This document shows, piece after piece, positions 56,931-64,000 of a stretch of 64,000 bases of DNA (the stretch's first letter is position 1; each line of letters starts with the position of its first letter). A program made the position numbers and the translations under genes. This stretch comes from Akebia trifoliata (Eukaryota; Streptophyta; Magnoliopsida; Ranunculales; Lardizabalaceae), in contig JADQWC010000478.1 in the NCBI GenBank assembly GCA_017979445.1, forward strand, positions 1 to 64,000, given 5' to 3'. Below the pieces are notes generated by a model. That model was not told the origin of the DNA and did not search any database. It saw only the letters and a list, made by a program, of their open reading frames with translations.

Positions 56931-58635
56931 GGAGTCGCCACCATTCAAATTCAAAAATGGGTGTGAATGGTCACCCGAAGTCGTATCTTTTGAAAAACAC
57001 GTCATTTTGACATTTTTTTGATGACTCTCGTTGGATAATGCATGTTTTTGGTCCAACCTTGATTCAAAGGTAAGGGGGTCCATTTATGGAGTAGGGAAGG
57101 TGTTAGGCACCCTACTCCATCCACATAATGTGGTAACCTCGGATTCGGTTTTTTGAAATAAAAAGAAAGTAAAAATGAAAGAAAATCGATGTGTGCCCTC
57201 AAGTGTGAGGGGTTTCGATGTTGGTTCAAATCATTGAGGGCACCCTTATGAAGAAGGGGCCCTTTGGGATTTAGACCATAGTGGGGTGTGTGCAAATGTG
57301 TAGAGAAGGGAGAGTAGAGAGGGAAGTTGAGGGGGGTGTTCTTGGTCCAAACCCACCTTGTTCCTTCCTTGACTTCCTTTGACTTCCTTTGATTTCTTTT
57401 TCCTTGCTTGACTTGTTTGAGAGAAGGTTGAGAGTTGAGAGTTGAGAGTTGGGTGTTGAGAGTAGGTAAGAGTAGAGAGTTGAGGTGAATTGTGATTTTT
57501 TAGAGTTTTTTGTCAAATTTTCATTAGTTGTTGTAAGGGGAGAATGGGTGAATTTTTATAGAAGTTGGAGGGTTATTTTAGGGGTGAAGGATTGAGAAGT
57601 GATAGAATGGTATGGGGTTTAAGAGAAGGGTGGGTGTAATTTGATGGAGGTTGGAGGGTATTTAGGGAAGGGGGGTTAAATTGGTTGTTTACAACTCAAA
57701 AAGGTTGGATCTTTCAACCCATTTGGGTTGAGTGTTAAATGGAGGAGAATTGATGAGAGTGGTTGAGATGATGAGATTGTTTAAAGGGGATAATTAATTG
57801 GTGGTTGTGATTAAGTGGTGTTTGGTTTAAGAGAATGGAGGATTTTAATGGGGTGGTTGATGATATTTTGGGAGGGTGAGGGAGATGATGACATGTGTCA
57901 AATGGAGGGATGAAGAGATTAGTTGATTGGTGATGGTAGTTGGATGATTAGAGAGAAGAGTATGGGGGTGATGGTGGGAGGTATGGGTTGAGGTGATTTT
58001 GTGGGAGTGTTTTAAGAGAAAGTGATGGTTGAGGTGTGGGAGATATGGGTTGTGATGTAGGTGGTTGATAGTGTTAGAGTATGTAGGGTATGGGTTGAGT
58101 TGTTGGTTGTTGATGAGAGGATGGGGAATAGGTTAGGTTAGGGTAGGGTTATGGGTTGAGTTGATTAGATGAGGGAGGTGGAAGAAGATGATGACATGTG
58201 TCATCTCTTGGCGATTGGTTTGATGTGATGATGATGGGTTGGATTTGATTTGGGTAGTGGATTGGGCTTTGGGCTTTAGTGGTAGATTGGGTAGGGTTTT
58301 GGGCTTAGGTGATGGATTTGGGTTGGGTTGTAGAATAGTGTTGAGTTGGGTTTATGTTGGATTGGGCTTGAGTTGGATTGGGTATAGGTTGAATGGATTT
58401 TGGGATGGATTGGATTTATGATGGATTGGGTTTTGGGATGGATAGTATTGGGTTGATTTTAAGGATGTATGAGAGTGGTGAGGTGTGCGGGTCCATGGGT
58501 TACGTGAGTAGCCTTAGACATTTATTGACGGAAAATGCAATGGGTTTTGTAGGTTTGGACTTTGGGGCCCATCCCAATTTTTCGGTTTTCGGGGCATTCT
58601 TAGTCGAGGGCCCGCTCAAATTCGGGTGTCTACAA
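56931..58635 (-). repeat. LTR of a Tat-lineage Gypsy element (minus), followed by a primer-binding site
   Basis: On the minus strand the LTR starts TGTAGACACCCGAATTTGAG at 58635. Its end region holds GGGTGCCTAACACCTTCCCT (about 57108-57089). It is followed at 56942-56931 by GGTGGCGACTCC, the sequence that normally follows the 5' LTR in Tat elements. The pol genes lie on its other side (61.6-64 kb). It has no internal coding region. Confidence 0.7.
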
Positions 58636-58973
58636 CTGCCCCTCTTTGCAGGAATTGCGTGCAAAGAACTGCAAAGAATAGACGAAACCCTGATTTGTGC
58701 GGGTCCGAGGATTTTGCTCAGACAAGTTTTTAAAAACACCGATTTGATTTGATGGTTGAGAGATGGCTACCCAAGCACGGGGTCTGACAGGGCGCCAGTT
58801 GATTTCCTCGACCTCGTGGCGCGGAGCTCGTGTGAGGTCTTGGATTTGTGATGATTTGAGAAGGAAACTTTGACTTAGGTATTTTCAAACGAGTCTTTAA
58901 GCAATTGATTTTGGCTTTTGCAAGAATACCATTTTGATTTTTTTTTTTTGATTTTTTATTATTTATTTATTTA

Positions 58974-59004
<31 letters not shown>

Positions 59005-59013
59005 TTTTTGGTG

Positions 59014-59150
59014 GTCCGTTCTTGAAGCACGGACTGTTTAAATATTATTCGGTCCGTGCTTCAAGCACGGACTCTATTTTTAATATTTTCGGTCCGTGCA
59101 TGAAGCACGGACTGCGCAAAATTAATTCAGTCCGTGCTTCATGCACGGAC
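59014..59150. repeat. Array of four 21-bp palindromes, period about 39 bp
   Basis: Copies at 59014-59034, 59052-59072, 59092-59112 and 59130-59150 share GTCCGTGC..GCACGGAC. The second copy is a perfect palindrome of two 10-bp arms around one base; the others have small changes in the centre or arms. Spacers are AT-rich. An (ATT)n run lies just to the left (58975-59004). Confidence 0.9.
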
Positions 59151-59259
59151 CAGAACATTTTTAAAAACCGAACGTCGCGCCTAGACGTTTCACTTGGCTA
59201 TTCCCCTTCGTTTTCTCCTCTGGTTCTTCGTCTTCTCTTTCTTCTTGCTCTCTTCTGAT

Positions 59260-60019
59260 CTTGGGTGGTCGAAGAGGCTTGTTGGGTTGGTTTGAAGGTT
59301 TGCAAGGTATGCCAGATGAAGAGATACGTTGGTTAGGCACCTTCTAGCCTTCGACTTCACCGGTTCTCTCATTTTCAAAGAGTTGTTTTGCTGTATTGAT
59401 TGGATTGACTGGGGCCACTCACTACATCCCTCTTTGCATGTTGCGGCAATTTGGTGAAGAACAGGGCATAGTGTCTCATGGAGACTTTAGAGAGTTGGTG
59501 GGACCTTTTTCTCCGTCTTCACCCTCATGGTGATTGCGTGATCGATTAGAGAGGGCTTGGAAGAATGTGGTGACTCTTGACCGCCCTGTGTTCCCCGGTT
59601 ATTCTTTCCCGGACTATCAGCTTTGGATGGAACAACAGATCGCTGAGAGAACTTGTGCCACGCCTTCGGTTCAAGGGACGTCTTCTGGTTCTCGTTCTTT
59701 TGACCATCGTGATCGACTGACGGAGATGAAGATGTCTCATAAACGGATTGAGAAGATTTGGTTGCAATCTGAGACTGATTTGAAGAACCAGATAACTTGA
59801 CTCGAATATTTGAGGATTGAAGAGTCTTCCATTCTGAGGGCGGAGATTGATGATCTTCGGGAGAGGCTTGCCCAGGGTCCCTGTTTTGATGCCTTTGCAT
59901 CCTACCTGGTGAGCCGTGATGCTTCAGACGCTGAGGTGGTAATGATGGGGCAAGCTGCCCGCATTCGTGCGTTAGAAGAGAGACTTGATTCCTTCTTCAT
60001 TTCTCGTCGTGATGTGTGA
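59260..60019 (+). pseudogene. Antisense extra ORF of the Tat element (plant mobile domain-like C-terminal part)
   Basis: On the plus strand, opposite to pol, the frame reads GMPDEEIRWLGTF, then GLTGATHYIPLCMLRQFGEE, then LRDRLERAWKNVVTLDRPVF and FPDYQLWMEQQIAERT. It ends in a heptad-rich stretch (ILRAEIDDLRERLAQ, IRALEERLDSFF) with a stop at 60019. This is the layout of the C-terminal half of the extra antisense ORF known from Tat-lineage elements. Stops at about 59341, 59531 and 59798 break it and no N-terminal half is present, so it is not functional. Confidence 0.6.
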
Positions 60020-60724
60020 TTGGCACCATTTTTTTTGTATTTTCTTTTTCAAAACGTAATGTAAAACTTTTGAAATGAAAGGAAAATAGGTTTTTTACTT
60101 ACTTGGCCTCAGGTGTATCTATTGCTTTGAAAACATGATGTTTGAATAAGTCCTAGACTTTTCATCATCATTGGCCAAAATAGTAGTTTTGAAAACATTT
60201 GAATTTTGGTGATTTGTCTTTGTCGAATTGATGTTGTAGATCCAAAATATGAAGATTTTGAAAAACCTTGGTTATCTCGATGATATTTGTGTTTTTGCCA
60301 ACTACTGAGGATATAGATGTCACAGTTCTCAGTGCAGGCTCTTTTTAGGGTCATCCCCAGTGCCCCAGTACTGGGTGAATATCGGTTGAGCATGGGACTT
60401 GGGATTTTGGGAAATTTTCGCCGTTCACAGTTTATACTCATGCGGGCCAGGAGTCCTTTTTTTTGTTTTTTTTTTGTATATGTTTTTTGTTTGTCCCCTT
60501 ATTGCCCCTGGTGCCAGTTACGGTTTTCACCAGACCCGGTTTCCACATTTTTGCGCATCGATGCCTTTTTGGGTTTTCATCGTGCCGGTGGCTTTGATCT
60601 TGCTATAGTCTGATTCTTTTACTCATAGCGCCCTTTCAGGTTTTCACTATGCCCTTTCAGACTATGCTTGTATTTCTTTTAGATTTATACATTACAAATC
60701 TTATTTGGAGCCTCTGTGTCTTTG

Positions 60725-60947
60725 TGGCTTGGTGACTCAAGTTGAGCTGCGAGATCGGCGACTCTACTCTTGTAGTGGCACTCTTTCTCGAGTAACGGAT
60801 CTAGATTCCCCTCTCGAGTTTGTTGACGACTGTTCGTGGCTCGGCAACTCAAGTTGAGCCGCGAGATCAATTACTCTACACTTCGAGTACTCTTTTTTTT
60901 TCGAATATCCGATCTTGACTCCCCTCTCGCGTTTTCCAACGACTAAT
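60725..60947. repeat. Tandem duplication of about 112 bp
   Basis: Two units start GTGGCTTGGTGACTCAAGTT (about 60722) and GTGGCTCGGCAACTCAAGTT (about 60836). Both continue GAGCYGCGAGATC and GACTCCCCTCTCG-like. Quite diverged. Confidence 0.75.
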
Positions 60948-61611
60948 AAGACTTGAGGTCCGGATCAAGCTGCCAGATCATTGGTGCTGCCACCGTCATT
61001 ATGATGCTTTAGAACATTCCCTGATCCGAAAGGACTTTTGATGGGATGAAGTGTTGGCTAAGACTGAGTGTAGTGGAAAGGTACAAAAAGGTTAAGGTAG
61101 GTTCGTCTAGAGTGGGTTAGACTTGGGGTTCGTCTATTTTTGTTTCGAAAAGGTGATCTATGTCTCCTCCCAGCGTCTCTCGAACTTGTTTAGGCTGGAG
61201 ATTTGGGTCGAGCTCAGATCAAGTGTCCGAGTTTTTGAATTTTTTGATTTTTTTTTGTATTTTAGCCGTTCACAGTTTATCCTCATGCGGGCCAGGAGTA
61301 ACTTGATGTTTGACTTTCTGATTTTCCCCCTTTTTTTATTATTTTGAAACGTTGACTTGCCCCAGTCTTAGGTTGTGAAATGAACGTGATGGCTCAAAGG
61401 GGTTGACTAGGGTTAGATTGTTGTTTTCAGGATAGCAAAGATGGCCTTTCGTCATCTCAGGGTCAAATCTTAGGCGTAGTACTTCTTAACAGTGTCAGCA
61501 TTGATCGGTTGAGGGAAGACTTGTCCGTCCATCTCTGTAAGGATCAAAGCTCCTCCCGTCATCACCTTCTGCACAATGAATGGTCCCTCGTAGTTTGGTC
61601 TGAATTTTCCC

Positions 61612-62313
61612 CTAGCATCTTCTTGTATTGGTAAGATCTTTTTCAAGACAAGGTCTCCTGGTGAGAAATTTCGAGGTTTGACTTTCTTGTTGTAGGCCCG
61701 TGCGATTCGTCTCTGATAGATTTGGCCATGACAATAGCTGCGAGACGTTTTTCTCTATCAGATTTAGTTGATCAAATCGGGCTTGAACCCATTCTGTTTC
61801 ATCCAACTCTGCTTCTTTTAAGATTCGGAGGGAGGGAATCTCAACCTCGACGGGTAAGACTGCTTCCATTCCATACACCAATGAGTACGGAGTTGCCCCA
61901 GTTGAGGTTCGAAATGAAGTCCGATAAGCGTGAAGGGCGAAAGGCAACATGTCGTGCCAATCCTTGTAAGTGACTGCCATTTTCTCGATGATTCTTTTGA
62001 TGTTTTTGTTGGCAGCCTCAACTGCTCCGTTCATTTTGGGTCTATATGGTACAGAGTTGTGATGAGTGATCTGAAAGTCTTCGCACATTTTGATCATATC
62101 TTTGTTCTTGAAGTTCTTGGCGTTGTCTGTCACTAACCCGCTGGGAAGCCCATATCTGCAGATAATATTGTTCTTAACAAACTTCAGAATACTGCTCTTT
62201 GTAACATTGGCATAAGAAGCTGCTTCTACCCACTTCGTAAAGTAATCGATAGCGATTAGGATGAAACGGTGCCCATTTGAAGCTTTTGACGAAATCTGTC
62301 TAATAACGTCCAT
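61612..62313 (-). pseudogene. Integrase core of the Gypsy element
   Basis: It is in frame with the previous piece after one TAG. The catalytic triad is visible: ILIAIDYFTKWVEA, GLVTDNAKNF (Asn in the usual DNG/DNA spot) and MNGAVEAANKNIKRIIEK (Glu). Then HAYRTSFRTSTGATPYSLVY, the common GATPY box of Gypsy integrases. The C-terminal part is disturbed after LIEKNVSQ. Confidence 0.88.
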
Positions 62314-62316
62314 GCC

Positions 62317-63225
62317 CTAGAGTGAGAAGGGCCAAGGAGTAGTCATATTGTGCAACCCTGAAGGTGGCGCGTTGATCTTATTGGCATAAATCTGGCAGAG
62401 ATGGCATTTACGGACATGTTGATAGCAATCACTTTCCATTGTTGTCCAGTAATATCCCATTCTCATGATCTTCTTAGCAAGCATGTGACCATTCATGTGA
62501 GGTCCGCAGACTCCACCATGTACGGTTTCGATCAGTCGTTTTGCTTCTATTTCTGCCACACATCGGAGTAATACTTCATGATGTGATTTCTTGTACAGAA
62601 TGCCATTGCTCATGAAGAATTGGCCTGCTAGCTTCTGGATAGTCCTTCGATCGTTAGACGTTGCGTCTGATGGGAGAGTTCGATCTTCGAGATAGGCTTT
62701 GATGTCTGAATACCATGGCTTTTCTTCAGATTCTTCAACTTCGACGGGTAGGCAGTAAGCTGGCTCGTCTTGAAGTCCAATCTCAATAGGGTCAATGACT
62801 AAGTCCTCTGAGATACTGATCATGGAAGCGAGCGTTGCTAGTGCATCAGCAAATTGATTCTTGGCTCTCGGCATATAAGTGAATGAGATTCTATCATCGA
62901 AGCATGAGCTTAGTTCCTCTAGATACTCATGGTAAGGGATCAATCTTTGCTCTCGAGTCTTCCATTCTCCAGTCGTCTGATAGACCACTAAGCTTGAATC
63001 TCCGAAAACATCGATCTCATCTACCTTGAGATCCAGTGCTGCCTTTAACCCTGCTATGCACGTTTCGTATTCAGCCTCGTTGTTGGAACATTGGAACTTC
63101 AGTCTGATTGCAATTGGCACGTGGGACCCATCTGGTTTAATCAATACTGCCCTATTCCGTCCCCTTTTGATTTGCTGCTCCGTCAAAATACATTTTCCAG
63201 CCTGGTTCTTCGTCATCATCCTCAA
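62317..63225 (-). pseudogene. Second RNase H and integrase zinc domain of the Gypsy element
   Basis: It contains LKFQCSNNEAEYETCIAGLK and DVFGDSSLVVYQ (second RNase H). Later come ETVHGGVCGPHMNGHMLAKK and HVRKCHLCQIYANK, the HHCC zinc domain of integrase. The frame stops at a TAG (62314-62316) where the family has Trp (PFSLWGMDV), a single-base nonsense change. Confidence 0.88.
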
Positions 63226-64000
63226 TCTCAGTGAGCAATATGGCTTCGTCAGGAAAGTTTGTCTTCAATGGTTCGTAATCAGGCAATGGATGCTCGGCTA
63301 AGTGGTCGGCGATGGCTTGCCCCTTGATGGCCTTTTGAGTGACATAGGTGATGTCAAACTCAGATAATAGTAATTGCCATTTCGCAGTACGACCCGTTAG
63401 TGCTGGCTTTTCGAAGAGATACTTGAGAGGGTCCATTCGAGCGATGAGCATAGTCGAGTAGCTGAGGAGATAGTGGCGTAGTCGTTGAGATGCCCATACC
63501 AGTGCGCAGCAAGTCTTCTCGAGTGCCGAATACTTTGCCTCATAATCAGTGAACTTTTTGCTGAGATAGTAAATGGCTTGCTCTTTTCTGCCTGACTCAT
63601 CGTGTTGCCCCAGTACACAGCCCATAGACGTTTCTTGCACCGAGATGTACATCAGTAAGGGTCGTCCTGGCGTAGGAGGAACCAAAACTGGTGGATTGAG
63701 CAGATATTTCTTTATCTTGTCGAAGGCTTCTTGACAATCCTGGTTCCATGCTTTTGGCATATCTTTTCTGAGCAGCTTAAATACTGGTTCACAGATAGGC
63801 GTGAGTTGTGCGATGAATCTGCTGATATATTGTATTCTACCCAGAAATGCTCGGACATCCTTTTCTGATACCGGTGCTTTCATTTCAAGAATGTACTTGG
63901 TCTTTGCTGGATCTATCTCAATGTCTCTTCTACTGACAATGAAGCCCAGTAGTTTGCCTGATGTTGCCCCGAAGACACATTTTGCTGGGTTGAGCCTTAA
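63152..64000 (-). pseudogene. Gypsy RT C-terminal part and RNase H
   Basis: The frame is open at the window edge (NPAKCVFGATSGKLLGFIVS) and continues KAPVSEKDVRAFLGRIQYIS and NPPVLVPPTPGRPLLMYISV. RNase H motifs include YYLSKKFTDYEAKYSALEKT. The end, WKMYFDGAANQKG, is the start of the second RNase H, whose rest is in another frame because of a one-base shift near 63165. Confidence 0.88.

Larger units (their letters stand above)
58636..61600 (-). mobile_element. 3' region of the Tat Gypsy element (between integrase and LTR)
   Basis: This long stretch is typical of Tat/Ogre elements, whose 3' region varies greatly. It holds a palindrome array (59014-59150), an antisense reading frame (59260-60019), a duplicated 39-bp motif (GCCGTTCACAGTTTAT at about 60419 and 61265) and a tandem duplication of about 112 bp (60725-60947). 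No sense-strand gene was recognised. Confidence 0.6.
61612..64000 (-). mobile_element. pol region of a Tat-lineage Gypsy retrotransposon (runs off the window)
   Basis: Reading from 64000 to 61612 on the minus strand, the domains are RT end, first RNase H, a second RNase H-like domain and integrase. Two RNase H domains in this order identify the Tat lineage. The polyprotein has one frameshift (near 63165) and one in-frame TAG (62314-62316). RT core and gag lie beyond 64000. Confidence 0.9.

Noticed and set aside
59014..59150. CRISPR-like array (regular 21-bp repeats)
   Set aside because: Repeats are palindromic and only four, spacers are short and AT-rich, and the setting is a plant retrotransposon.
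59022..59258. 78-codon plus-strand frame containing repeated HGL..SVRAS units
   Set aside because: The repeats are just the palindrome array translated; no sign of a protein family.

Overview
This window looks like nuclear DNA of a flowering plant, most likely a dicot. It holds two spliced, apparently intact genes and one broken gene, set in AT-rich DNA filled with plant-type transposable elements (Copia and Gypsy LTR retrotransposons, L1-like LINEs, a tRNA-derived SINE and foldback/MITE elements). I see no rRNA, tRNA, CRISPR or prokaryotic operon features.

Region 1 (about 1.1-22.0 kb, minus strand) is one gene for an HSP110/SSE-type heat shock 70 protein (Arabidopsis HSP70-14/15-like). It has nine coding exons that join in frame to 850 codons plus stop. 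Intron 4 is about 15.3 kb. It carries a LINE remnant with a SINE inserted in it, a decayed and apparently mosaic Copia element, and a younger Copia element with 250-bp LTRs and a perfect 5-bp target duplication (GAAAG). The younger element sits between two copies of a tandemly duplicated piece of intron.

Region 2 (about 22.7-44.5 kb) is a transposon graveyard. The 3' half of a minus-strand Copia element (RT, RNase H, 3' LTR with a MITE in it) lies at 22.7-24.9 kb. A matching 5' LTR, primer-binding site and gag lie at 41.6-42.3 kb. Between them are Tat-like Gypsy LTR pieces and several fragments of a long Del/Tekay-like LTR in alternating orientations, plus 67-69-bp tandem repeats. Two MITE-like elements and another LTR end fill 42.5-44.5 kb, the last one ending about 80 bp before the next start codon.

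Region 3 (44.56-51.11 kb, plus strand) is the COG5 gene (conserved oligomeric Golgi complex subunit 5). Its three coding exons join in frame to 848 codons plus stop. Intron 2 holds a MITE and a LINE tail. A second LINE fragment lies downstream.

Region 4 (52.8-56.6 kb) has a MITE with an 8-bp target duplication and a CYP72-clan cytochrome P450 pseudogene (minus strand). The P450 has lost its haem-binding cysteine and is split by a 1.2-kb element carrying a palindrome of about 240 bp.

Region 5 (56.9-64.0 kb) is the 3' part of a Tat-lineage Gypsy retrotransposon on the minus strand: RT/RNase H, second RNase H, integrase, a long 3' region and the 3' LTR. The 3' region contains an antisense reading frame like the extra ORF known in Tat elements and an array of four 21-bp palindromes about 39 bp apart.

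I found no clearly new biological system. The most unusual items are the HSP110 giant intron with its layered insertions, the palindrome array beside the antisense ORF of the Tat element, one foldback core inside two different MITE frames, and the inverted LTR cluster of region 2.
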